Positions 37,267 to 48,720 of a stretch of 64,000 nt of DNA are shown in pieces; position 1 is the first letter of the stretch; each line of letters begins with the position of its first letter. Made by a program: the position numbers and the translations under genes. The notes under the pieces were generated by a model. That model was not told the origin of the DNA. It ran no database searches and worked only from the letters and a program-made list of their open reading frames with translations. The DNA comes from Atopsyche davidsoni (lineage: Eukaryota > Arthropoda > Insecta > Trichoptera > Hydrobiosidae), in contig JAILWY010000008.1 in the NCBI GenBank assembly GCA_022113835.1, positions 7,630,501-7,694,500 of the forward strand, written 5' to 3'.

Positions 37267-37970
37267 ACGAGGTTGCTCAGAATTCCTGTGCCACATGAAA
37301 ACTTGAGCCAGGCACGCATGTGTAAAAGTAATAAAACATGCATCGCATTCATCAAAAACTATTCGTATATAATAAACCTGCCACACATTACTACCTTATC
37401 ATGAAGCCATTACCTACGAACACTCTCAACCCTCTGCCAGATAACGGAGGCTTGTGTGTGTCACGTCTTCAATTTTTTTTTTATACTTTGATGATTTTTT
37501 AATGTTACTTTAGTATTTAATTACTTTGAATTTAAATATTTACTATTTAATGATATATTTAGTATCAAAATTCAAAAATTATTTTTACATCAAAACAATA
37601 TAAAAGATCGGTTGAAAATACTGGAGTCAAAATTATTTTAAGCGAAATATCGTGGCTGTTAAACTTTCCTGGTATAAATCTGTCTATAGTTTTAGGTTAT
37701 CGCATCGATGCCTTCAAAAAACCGCAGCGCAAATGTCATTTCGAATATTTAATAGAATCTAACATTTTACAGGTAGGTGAGTCGACACTTGTGAAGAATT
37801 TAATTTTCCCTTCCTATTAATAATAACCAGAGGTAGTAAATCTTTTGTCCCGGGATAGCTGCTATTTGATCGGCCTGTATTGAAGAGCGTCCTAAAATAA
37901 CGTGGACTCAGTGCTTATTTAAGACAACCTGTACAAAAAAAAATTATACATAAGAAACCTTTCTGAACCA

Positions 37971-38050
37971 GTATTTTTACTTTGGCTGTACTCTCAATTT
38001 TCAGCCATTGGCGCAAATTCCGCTACCATATTAATTTTCTATGTAATGGT
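37971..38050 (+). repeat. Old dispersed repeat R2, copy 1
   Basis: About 80 bp similar to 42602-42695 in the same orientation. It has no ends I can define. Confidence 0.5.
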
Positions 38051-41000
38051 AAAAACGCGCAAGGTATTTTTTATTCTTATAAATATTAAATGAAGCCTGA
38101 AAACAGACATCGAAATATAGTCGTAGAGTTTATGTTCAAATACCAGTATTGTCCAAAAAAAATTCGGGGACTATTTTCATCGTTTCATATGTGAATCGAT
38201 AACCCAAAAATATATTACAAATATGATAAATCTATATAGACTACAATGTAAATTTAATTTATGAAAATTTGAAGCAGCTCATCATCCAAGAACTAAATCA
38301 ACTCAAACTCGAAATGATTTTAATGAAAATACATGAATCACACGTTTTTTTCTTGAAATTGAAAAGCTATTGCACTTTGCGCACCAGACATTGAATGCAA
38401 AGCTTGCATTTTCCTATGCAAGGTTTTAGTGCAATTGATTTTCCTCCTCGCAGAATAACTCTTTACCTTCAAGCTCTATCTCATGTGTTTCAGAAGGGCA
38501 GTAAAAAGATCAATTCGTACGACTTATGGGAGTGCCGCATACATTATTCATTACTATGGAAATCGTAAAAATGCTTTTATGAGTGCACTTTTGATTTTGA
38601 AGATGGCTTCCCAAATAGACGCAATCTACTTTGTTTCACTACGTAAAAAGTATGAATTCATATTTTTTGTAAATAAGCATGGTTTGTTTATGGGAATTTG
38701 ATACACTAAATTAATATTATTCACAAATTAAGCCTATTTTTTGTAGTTATTTCTTCATTCAAAAGGACAGAAATATTCTAATAATTTATCAGTAAATAAT
38801 TTCAAAACGATTTTTAATGTTAACAGTTATGTTTAAAAATAATAAAAGTAATAACGCCGAGGCAGTGGTCGTTCATTTACATATTTAATTGATCAAGACA
38901 CCTCGGTGGATTTTTCTCGAAGCCTCCGCTAATAGAGACAGATAGTATTACTCTGGCGCCTTAAAAAGTTTTCCTGAAAACAAAACTTTCATGAGAATGT
39001 TCCAGGATTTCTCCAGAAAGCTCAAGGTGTGCGTTTTAGGCTTTCGAAGGCTTATTTGGGGGTTTCTTGAGCTTTCGCGCTCTTTCAAAACAACCTTCGG
39101 GATGTTGTAATTATAAGAAATATTAGAGGAATTCTTATAAAATATTTGTTTACTTGGTTTTTCAGTCATTTTTTGCAATACCTGTATGCTGATTTCAATG
39201 AAACACTATTTTTCACTAAAAAGTTTAATTTAAATATTTATACATATTGAATATCATGATACAATCTAAAATATTGCTTACTGAAATAAGTTATCGGAAT
39301 TATTCCGTTGATTCCTCGAAATATCTGAAGCTAGAACTGTTAATCTTTATTGAGCAGGTACTTTTTGTAATGCAAATTAATTTTAAGTTATTTTCAGCGG
39401 CAAAACAATATTTTAAGTGAATTAAAAAAAAAATCGGTGTTGGCCTTTTTATCAAGTTTTATTTTTTCGTTTTTAAATACCATCAAAAATATGAAGTATC
39501 TTTTGAATATTTGAAGGTATCATCGAGCATCAGTCATAATGGCTCCAAAAATCGAGGAGGTGTTTCGAAAAACTTAACACAGGGGGTAATGACGAGTCTG
39601 ACTTTAGAAGGTGCGAACCACGCTTCGGGAAGCGCTGGGAAGGTATTCGGGAGCTGTCATCGCGCGTCGATCATTGGCCCAAAAACTTTTGTTCCAAATT
39701 AAGTTTGGGACTGACGGGGCAAGTTGGAACGAATTCCTATTAATAATTTTATTAAAATGAACTCTACAAAGCCGGGCTCGAGACAGAGGTGTGTGGCTCG
39801 GAATGAATTACCCCTCCCGAGCTCTGCTCTGCTATATTAATTAAATTCGTTAATCAGACATAATATGAATGTGGATTTCAACTTGATTATTTCTAATTAT
39901 TCAGCGAGTTTTAGATATCCACACATTCGTTGCTCTTAGAGTAACTTTCAAATTCGAGATAGCAGAATTAGCTAAATTTAGATTTTTGAGTTGTAATTGA
40001 TACTCTGATATTTTGTTAAATTATTTAATTTCTTATCGCCCTGTAGTGCCTTTCAACCCTCAGTGGAATAAAAAACTTATATTTAAAAATAAAAAATAAA
40101 TCTACAAAGCACTGTTGAAGTATTAATATATTTAAAAAAATTACTTATTGCTGTTTTTATTTTGTAAAAATAAAGAAATAATTCATTTATATTTCAGGAC
40201 AAATTATATAGTTTTTAGTTACAGTACGAAAAATAGTCAGTAAAAAAAAAATAATTTCTGATGTTAAAAAGGTTACAAGCCATAAATACATAAAATAAAT
40301 ATTCACTCAATCAATAAATTAAGTGTCGGTAAATTTAATACATATAAATAATATAATAAAATTCATGTGCTTTTATCAGATTTACCTGCTGTTGAGTTAA
40401 TGTTTCAATTTCAAATTTGAAGCAATTGTTTATAAGAGATGGTCTGAAAATCATAGTTTTCAAAAACATATTAAAAAATTACGTGAAATTTAAAATGTAT
40501 GATTAGCTTTACAGATATTCAAAAAGATAAGTATATTATTAAGTTCTCAACTTATAATAAAACATAATGACATTCTTTAATATGGTTATGATTCCATGTC
40601 GAGAAGATTGAGTAACTTTTTTATTATATTACAAAAAAGCGATCACTTTTGAACTTACATTAGTATAAGGGATGATATTTAAAACTTTTCAGACTGCTAA
40701 TGTTTTTTAAAATATTTTTGCTTAACTTACAAAGAATTAAGTTATATTTCATCCCTGTGGTATTTTTTTCATCAAATTAAAACTAAATTCTTTTGAGGTA
40801 CTTGTTTTCATAATTCAAAGGCAATTTTTTAGTGAAATTTATATTTATAATAACACAGATGAAATATTTGTATACACAATATGCAAAATGCAAAGACTTG
40901 TTTTTTTTAGATCACAAGGTTTTGGTTGCTTACTTGCTTAGATTACATGTTTTTTTATTTATTTAATAGAGAGTTTTCACTTTGAGGCTTTTCATTATTA

Positions 41001-42601
41001 TGATGCATCTTGTTAAAATAATAAAAAGCCGGAAACTTAATAAAATTTAATAAGCACTAATCGTTTTGTAGGCGATTGATAATTTGCTAATTTAAATTCT
41101 AAAAGACAGTTTTGTAAAATGTTATTTTTATAAATAAATTGGTTCTTCATCCCTAACCCGTGAAGTGGCGTGAATATTCAGTGCATGTTCATGTATCTGC
41201 GTTTGAAATGCAGTTTGCATTTTGTTTGGATGCAAAATATGAAACGCCCAAAGAAAGCAAATTTACTTTGCTGCCAGTGCAACGAAAGTATGTCAGATGC
41301 AGAAATTATGTACACGGGCACACGTCCCTAATGCCGGGGATTAAGTTACCTGGATTTCTACAAAACACGACAGGTAAGACGCCATGTACTCCAATACAAC
41401 AATGTAAAAAAAACCTATAGCATTATGTTGATAAACATATCAGATCAAAAAATATGAATAGCCAAATGACTGATGAGTATTTAAAGAAGATCGCTAACTT
41501 GACTGAAAATAGACAAAGCACAGTAAAATTAATACAATCTCTGAAGCATCGGTTTCAGGATTGCAACATTGCATGTATATAGAAGATATTTTATATAACA
41601 ACTAGTAGTTATAAAAAAACCTTTGTATACGAGTATATACTGATTTTTTAACATAAAGTATCAATGATTGAAGCCAAAATACAAATGATCGTAAATTTGA
41701 AACACGTTGATTGTGCCAATTACATTTTACACAATTGCTAATACTCAATGCAATAATACTGTAATAAACAGTGGATCTGTTTAGGTTAGCATGTATATTG
41801 TTTACAGTAACGTTGGTTGTTAATATTGATTCAGCGGAGTATGGTAGCGAGCAAGAGAGGTTGTTCATTAGAACAATTATTACCTGTACAGGCACTCACT
41901 GATTGCGATCGCAGGTAGGAGATTATTAATTGATTCTAATTTCATACTGACGCAGCTCTGTGTGTGGCGAATAGCGTTATGGCTTATTTGAACGCAGACA
42001 TAAACAACATGTTAGATTGAGTGGTTGTGAAAACAGGTTGTACAGGATAACTTTGAAGGAACAATCAGTCTTCGTGAAAATCGATCATTCTGTAAATAAT
42101 TAAGATGTAAGTCAAAATATTATATATTAACAAATAAATGAAGATTATGAGTACAAAAACTGTATTCGTAATAATTATTTGAAAAATATTCACATTTATT
42201 TTTATAATGTTATTTTTCTGAATGACGAGTCAATTCACTAAAGCAATGAAAAATAAATAGTTAAATTACAGCTGCGTTTTGCCTGATACGTCTCCAGCAT
42301 TTGTCTCGTTTCTACACAAAGTTTTTATCAATGATATAAAAATTAAAATTTATTTTAACGAATTTAAAAACAATAATGACATTATGGTATAATTTTAAAA
42401 GGGCAATACAACGCGATTAGTCAAATCTACTAAATTTTGTCAAACATATCTCCAAGTATCTAAATTCCACGGTGACATAAAAAGCATCTTATAGTAGTGA
42501 TATTTTCAAAATTAAATCAACACCTCTAATCGACATTAGTAAAAAAAATTCTTCATGTGCCTAAGTGAGGTTTCACTGAAACATTTCACTGATCATATAT
42601 T

Positions 42602-42695
42602 TTCCCTGAACCAGTCATACTAATTTGTCTGTCCTCCCAACTTCCAGTCACTGGCGTGAATTCCGCATCCACGTTATTTTCCTCCTTCCAATGCC
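42602..42695 (+). repeat. Old dispersed repeat R2, copy 2
   Basis: Partner of 37971-38050; more GC-rich than copy 1, which looks AT-eroded. Confidence 0.5.
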
Positions 42696-43820
42696 TCATT
42701 TTCTTTTGATTTCTTCTTAAAAATCAGCCCAAGTAGACTATATTTAATATCTCGAAATATATGGCCTGGAGTTTTTCTTTCGTTGCGAATTCCGTGCGAG
42801 ACTCTCTCATGTGGGACGTGGTCAATCCATGGTATTAGCATTAGTAATTTGAGTAAAATATTGACTTTACGAAATAATAAAAACGTTACCATATTTTCCC
42901 GCAGTTTCGACACGAATTTTCTTCAAAAAAGCCGGTTTTATTTACAGCCTAGGACGGAAAACTTTCCAGAAAAGGCAGATTTTTTTCTAATTGTATAATT
43001 TACATAATATATAAGCAGAAGCGGGAAGCCTCAATTAAAGAACTTTATTCTTTTTCCTTCTTTGCTAATGACATTCGTATGCAAATATTCGGCCGTACAA
43101 TTATTTTATTATTTATACTTTACATAGAAATGAAATTTGAATCGGTCGGCGCTTTCAAAACAGTGAGAGTAATTTATTACAAGGAAATAAAATTTAAATA
43201 TTTTTAACCCTGCTGTGTTGTTGATTTCTCTTTATTTGAACACAAATAACAAAGAAAAGAAAAAATAAAGTAAAATAGATTAAAATCAATTTTCAGTAGA
43301 TTTTATTAAATCTTTGAGAATTCATTTTTACTTTGGCTATGCTAAAGTAAAAATAAAGTTGATTTACTACTTTGAAAATATTAGAAGTCCCGAAGCCATA
43401 TATTTTTTGTTGAAAAATAAACCAATTCAAAATATTTATTTTGGCTGTATGAGAATCGATAACATAAAAACATATTGTATAAAATTAAAGGTAACTGCAA
43501 AAACTAAACGTAATTGATAAATTTTGTGAACCTTACTTAACGTAACATCCATCTTAATATTATTTATTCATTTAGTAAATTGAATATTTTAATCAAATAT
43601 CGAGAGGTAAACAATTTATTAATTAGAATTTTTTGTTTTTTTTCTCCAGTATTTAAATTTGTTACTATATTTAGCAGAAAAATGAGACCGTTGTATTCAT
43701 TTATAGATCGTGGGGATAAAATAAATTTTGTTGAGGAACAAGGCATTTATTTGGTGAAGGTCCATCATTATTTAAGGACTTCAGATGCAAAATAAACTAA
43801 TAAAATAAATAAAGTTTATT

Positions 43821-43867
43821 ATGCATCTGAAGATGACCAACTTCTTGGCTCGAGACTAGTTATGCAT
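43821..43867 (+). ncRNA. Hammerhead-ribozyme-like motif, family B, eroded
   Basis: A 6-bp stem I (ATGCAT at 43821-43826 with ATGCAT at 43862-43867), CTGAAGA (allowed change at the variable position 7), one extra base, a stem II of GA plus CCAA with one bulge, GAGA in place of GAAA, palindrome CTAG, then UU. The GAAA-to-GAGA change hits a core adenosine and should weaken or abolish cleavage. Confidence 0.5.
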
Positions 43868-44078
43868 TGAATTTAATAAAATTTAATAAATAACTACAAA
43901 ATAAATATGTATACCCTAAATACGAAAATTATATAAAACTAAATAAAAAATGTATTATCATAAAAAGTTAAAAAAAATCTTTTGGCTAACTATTTTTGAG
44001 AGGGTTGCTTTGCTGTTCAATGAGTTCTTAAGAAAAATACTAGATAGAATATTCCAAAATAAACTAATAATTTTTTTA

Positions 44079-44271
44079 TATAATGATAATGGTAACTTTG
44101 TATTCTTTCTTCACTTTGAGTTTATTATATTTTTTGCATGACTAGTTTCGACCAACAACTAAACGTTTAGTTATGCATCTGATGATGACCGAGTTTGTTG
44201 GTCGAAACCAGTCATGCAAAAATATAATAAACTCAAAGGGAAGAAAGATTACAACGTTACCTTTATCATTT
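44079..44271 (+). mobile_element. Palindromic element carrying a hammerhead motif, family B, copy 1
   Basis: Arms of about 75 bp (about 44079-44155 and 44199-44271) are imperfect reverse complements that run out from GGTCGAAAC to AAAGTTACC.TTATCATT. The right arm with the centre contains a complete hammerhead-like core on the plus strand. The left arm keeps only the GAAAC side; its CTGATGA side is replaced by AACTAAACGTTTAGT. Non-coding. Confidence 0.65.
44174..44218 (+). ncRNA. Small hammerhead ribozyme motif, canonical core (family B)
   Basis: Stem I TGCAT/ATGCA (44174-44178 with 44214-44218), core CTGATGA (44179-44185), one extra U, stem II GACC/GGTC (44187-44190 with 44200-44203), GAAA (44204-44207), then CCAG replacing helix III and a GUC cleavage triplet ending at 44213. 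Every conserved core base is present. Very small hammerheads with a nearly absent helix III are known from Penelope-like retroelements, where they cleave as dimers. That family knowledge supports the call; the extra U before stem II departs from the textbook core. Confidence 0.65.
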
Positions 44272-44304
44272 AAAAAAAAATGGATCTTCACCAATCAAAT
44301 GCCT

Positions 44305-44487
44305 ATTTTTGAGTAAAATACTTGAGTGATTTTCCACATGTTCGTTTTTATTTGTGACCGGTTTCGCCAACCTTTTACGTTGGCACTATGAAACAGATTA
44401 GAAGCATGTGGAAAATCACTCAAGTATATTACTCAAAAACATTAAAATGGAATTCCACCAAGTACTCTCTGTCAAAAATGTTGAATT
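44305..44487 (-). mobile_element. Hammerhead-type element, family A, copy 4 (one arm truncated)
   Basis: The left arm (44305-44396) has the minus-strand GAAACCGGTCAC block. The right arm starts only at CATGTGGAAAATCACTC (44405) and so lacks its ribozyme-like half, then continues into the family tail to about 44487. The core box reads TTCATAG, more eroded than copy 3. Confidence 0.6.
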
Positions 44488-44589
44488 TTGTTTTAAAATA
44501 AATGACGGAACGACTTTGTGTTTAGTATACTAGAAATTCGATATGATTTCTAAGCTTCCATGTCACATAAGAATATTGAGTTTAATTTA

Positions 44590-44770
44590 GTAATAATTAA
44601 TTTTTGGCGTCCATTCTGTTCTTGAGTGCGAGGATGGGGATGCTTGAATATTTGACGACCCCTGCGACGTGGCGGTGGTTGTGTCAGTCGGCAGGTCATT
44701 TCGGGTACCTTTCCACCCCGTAAGGGATGGGAGCTCCTTTGTGTACTGCCAGCTCACTTCTAAAAGGGAT
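44590..44770. other. GC-rich fragment between two transposon relics
   Basis: A compact GC-rich stretch, including CCCCTGCGACGTGGCGG and CCCCGTAAGGGATGGGAGC. Its composition and position between mobile-element relics suggest a transposon fragment, but I recognise neither a protein nor a terminus. Confidence 0.3.
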
Positions 44771-44939
44771 TCACTTCTGACATGTAAAATTCTCTTTTAA
44801 GAGTAGTTTTTATTGATATTCAACCCCAGCGCTGGCAGAAGTAAGAGACAAACTAAAGTTGTAAAATATTTTAAATAATATACATATTCATACCAAAAGT
44901 GTCATGGGTAAATCGCATAAAAGCAAAAACGTTTGAATT

Positions 44940-45098
44940 ATGTGATATTTCCTAGAATGGCTTTGCTTTCAAAATTAATATCCGGTTATTAAAAAAATAT
45001 GTGTACAAAATATTCATCTAATTGTCAGCCAAACATATGTTCAAACACTATTGCATCGTTCATCGAATACGTCATTTTATGACGGGCTACATTTCTAG
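44940..45098 (+). mobile_element. Helitron 3'-end fragment
   Basis: Nearly identical to the last 160 bp of 20650-21308: it starts TGTGATATTTCCTAG and ends with the same hairpin, ten-base spacer and CTAG (45095-45098). The 5' part is missing, so this is a 5'-truncated copy or one cut by a later deletion. Confidence 0.85.
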
Positions 45099-45984
45099 TG
45101 CCAATATAAAAAGCAAGATTGAAATTGTTTGTGTACCGAAAGACATTGAATAAAGTATGCATTTCATAATTTACTTCAACTATTTGTCATTATGAAGCTT
45201 GCATTTAAATAAATAAAAACTATAAAGTATTTACTTTCAATAGCCTCCGTCTTGAATGCCAGAATACGCTGGTACTCACTATGCAAAGCCACTCTAGTTC
45301 GGCCCTGTCGGGGAGACCAGGGTAAATATTTACTCTAATAATTCACTTATATTTTTACAAAGGGGAGAGTGGGCCGGGCAGGCTCCCCTGGAGTTCCGCG
45401 CTGTGATTTCAGCTAATGAAACTGAAGAGAGATGATAATGTAATGAAGGAGTCGATTTTATATTCCGTTTTAAAACATTTTTTTATTATACCGAGAAATG
45501 CAAATTTACTGAGGCTTCGTTAACGTCTGAAAAAAACTGAAACAGATCGAAAGAACGTTTAAAATTTAATTACGAAATAAATATTTGTGACCTTTTGATT
45601 GTATTTTATTTATTCAAGCACTTACATTATAATTAAGGTACGTTTTAGTGTGACCGACATTAAAATGTATATATTTTTTTCGGCTAAGCAATTATTTATT
45701 CGGTCTGTGGTATTTACAATTATATAGTAGTAGTCTGTTGCAAATATAGATATACTTATTTTTTTCAATGATTTTTATAATTAATACTCTTATTTAATTA
45801 CACCATAGTAAATAAATAAACAGCGGTTCAGTGATTTGCTTAGGATCTAAAGATCTTGGATTTAAGTACGCGAAAAACGTTTACAAAGTTTTTTTATTTT
45901 TTGTAATGATGTGTGTACATGAGTACAAAGTATACAAATGTAGTTTGTAGTTTTTCTATACAAATCCCAAAACTCTTACTGCTC
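45099..45984. other. Non-coding block
   Basis: A GC-richer patch at 45240-45430 includes GGGGAGACCAGGGTAAATATT, resembling the donor end of the exon candidate at 15244. No open frame with a start supports an exon here. The rest is AT-rich. Confidence 0.4.
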
Positions 45985-46965
45985 TAATTCCAAGAAAACA
46001 TTGTCAGATAGACATTCTCAGCACTTATATTAAAGTCTTACAGTCTTTCTCGTAGCTTTCACCGCACTTATATCAACAACAAAAATAACAGACCGACTTT
46101 TCCATCGCTTTCACAGTACTTATATTAACAAAAATAATATTAGACAGACTTTCTCTAGCTAAAAAAAATTAAAGATCGACTTTCCCATCGCTTTCACGGT
46201 ACTTATATTAACAAAAAGAATATGAGACAGACTTTCTCCAGCAAAAAAATATTGGACAGACTTTCTCATAGCTTTCCCTGCCCGTATATCAGCTCCAAAA
46301 ATATTGGACTGGCTTTCTCATAGGTTTTACCTTACTTATATTAACAGAAAGAATATCAGATAGACTTTCTCTAGCTAAAAAAAATTAAAGATCGACTTTC
46401 CCATCGCTTTCACTGTACTTATATTAACAAAAAGAATATAAGACAGACTTTCTCCAGCAAAAAAATATTGGACAGACTTTCTCATAACTTTCACTACACG
46501 TATATCAGTACCAAAAGTATTAGTCTGACTTTCCCATCGCTTTCCCCTTACTTATATTCACAAAAATAACATCAGACAGACTTTTTCTAGCTAAAAAAAT
46601 TAAAGATCGTCTTTCCCATCGCTTTTACGGTACTTATATTAACAAAAAGAATATGTGACAGGCTTTCTCCAGCAAAAAAATATTAGACAGACTTTCTCAT
46701 AGCTTTCACTGCACGTATATCAGCACCAAAAAATATTAGACCGACTTTCCCATCGCTTTCACCGTACTTATATTAACAAAAAGAATATCAGACACACTAT
46801 CTCTAGCAAAAAAATACTGGACAGACTTTCTCATTGTTTTCATTCCAACAGCAAATAGACTTTCACTTACTTTCACCTAACAAAACAAAAACAGATAGTC
46901 TTTCACATAGCTTTCACTGCACTTATATCAACAAAAAACTTTTGGCCAAACTTTCTCAAATCCTT
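45985..46965 (+). repeat. Minisatellite with a 216-bp higher-order period
   Basis: Roughly 1 kb of repeats built on short variants of GACAGACTTTCTC, AGCTTTCAC and ACTTATATTAACA. The distinctive junction CTAGCTAAAA recurs at 46157, 46373 and 46589, giving a 216-bp higher-order unit made of four to five diverged subunits. Ends are ragged, with older, more diverged units at both edges. Confidence 0.85.
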
Positions 46966-48590
46966 TATCTGACTAACATTTGCTCAATGATATCAAATAT
47001 ATATATACATATAGCTTGTTATACAGCATTTTTATTTGATCAATTATGATGTTATCGTTTTGTAAGTACAAAGATTAAACAGCCTGCACATATTTTTTTC
47101 ACGATTCGCGGAGAAGCATACAAAAGCAAAGAGACCGGAAAACACTCATGCTGGTTCAATGGAACCAAGATATCGCAGAAGCGGAGGCAGGATGTAAAAC
47201 TGTGCACTTTTACAATTTATTTTCCTCTCTCAGGTCGCGCCTGATTTATGCTTCAAATGCTCCTCGTTGCGGGGGTCCTTTATGGAGGCTTCTGGGGTTT
47301 TATCATCTCGTATCCTCGGCTGGAAAAAAACCATCGGGAAAATGCAAATGACTCATCCGAGCGGTTTATGACTTCACCATATGCCGAAATAAATACAAGA
47401 GAATTGTACATTTTCGCGGAAATGGAAATTCTCGAATAAGTTTGTGATTATTCTTGTTTATGACCATTTTGGAAATTGTGCATGATTTTTTTGTTGTTGT
47501 TATAATATACATCTTAAAATACTAACTTGATTCTATGACAGCGATAAATTTACATCAATGTTTTAACCACATGAAGTACATTCCAAGATCATCAGTTATA
47601 ACATAATTTTTTGTTGTAAAAAAATTGTACACACGTACTCTGAAAATATTATAAAAACAAGTGTTTTTAGCAGTATCAACTTTATAAAAATTACTTATTC
47701 CCTGTCGAGTTTGTTGCCTTCAACGATAAGACGAACAAATGACATTTAATTCACAACCTTGAATTCATAATTTTCAATGAATATTTCACGTGATTATTCA
47801 TTATTTCGTTTTCGTAAATGTTTCATTACTTTTATTAAACATCGAAAGTAGCCTCAAACGGCAAAAATTCTCACAAACAAAAATGTTTATAATCTTTTAT
47901 CCGATTGCATGTGAAGTATTACCAATTATACCTGTCGTGGATAAATTAATTTATTTGCCAGTGAAATAATTGGTATAAATGGGACATCAATATAAACGTA
48001 CCGTTCGCAAGGATTCGAAGAGTTATCTCCATTATTGCACGCATTTGCATCACTTAGCCGAGATAATAATTCCGTTATTGCCAGAATACCTGCTGAATAG
48101 AGCATGGCAAGCAGCGGGGCGAGGACCTCGGGAGCCTTTGGAATATCAATTTATACAATTGACAGAATCGAATGAGTTTCCACAAGGCGGTAGATACAAC
48201 TCCGCAGCAGCGCTTGTCAAAAATCCACACGTTATTATTACGTTCTAAAAAAAATGTACGTGATCATCTAGCCAATGAGCTTTTCAAATTTACTATAAAA
48301 AAAAATATCAAACATAAAATTGAAGCGTAAGCACTTAATAATTCTTGTACAGTTGAAATTCGTGCACACTCGAAATGACAATTGTTAAATCTGCATATTT
48401 TGATAAAAACGCTAGCGGGTTTTTTTTATTAGAAATAATGCATACGATTTTATTTTTTTTGCCAATAATGCCAAAAAAATGCATTTGAATCAACGGTACA
48501 TGCAGTTTTATAATTTTATTATTTTTTTTTTACATTATGATATTTGAGTTTTTAATATTTTTAGCAGGTTATTCAGCTTTCAGTAAAAGA
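46966..48590. other. Non-coding block with two GC-richer patches
   Basis: 47100-47400 keeps two overlapping plus frames (47148-47351 and 47248-47439) with no domain; a strong acceptor-like TTTTCCTCTCTCAG ends at 47233 without a supported exon. 47979-48248 is an 89-codon plus frame in a GC-richer patch with a POU-type ATTTGCAT at about 48043; a regulatory element is as likely as coding. Confidence 0.35.
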
Positions 48591-48599
48591 ATCTGCTCT

Positions 48600-48720
48600 G
48601 CGCCTCTAAGTTAAGGCACCCTTGCGGCTGTCGCATATCATCCCTTAGCCAAGAGCCTCATTGGGATTCGAACCCCGCACCCCCACCCCCTCGTAATTTT
48701 AAACAATCGCAATAGAGCCT
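48600..48720 (-). repeat. Possible tRNA-derived SINE head
   Basis: A perfect B box on the minus strand (GGTTCGAATCCC, 48674 to 48663) in a GC-richer stretch with a C-rich run beside it. The A box is poorly matched, so this may be a relic or chance. Confidence 0.3.

Larger units (their letters stand above)
37267..43800. other. AT-rich block with two related patches
   Basis: 37971-38050 and 42602-42695 share an old repeat (CTGAACCAGT followed by CCATTGGCG / TCACTGGCG and AATTCCGC). A GC-richer patch lies at 39510-39840. At 41240-41580 two overlapping plus-strand frames look slightly protein-like (CCQCNESMSDAEIMYTGTRP, and after a frame change DEYLKKIANLTENRQSTVKL), possibly a decayed coding fragment; no family recognised. 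Other frames are noise. Confidence 0.45.
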
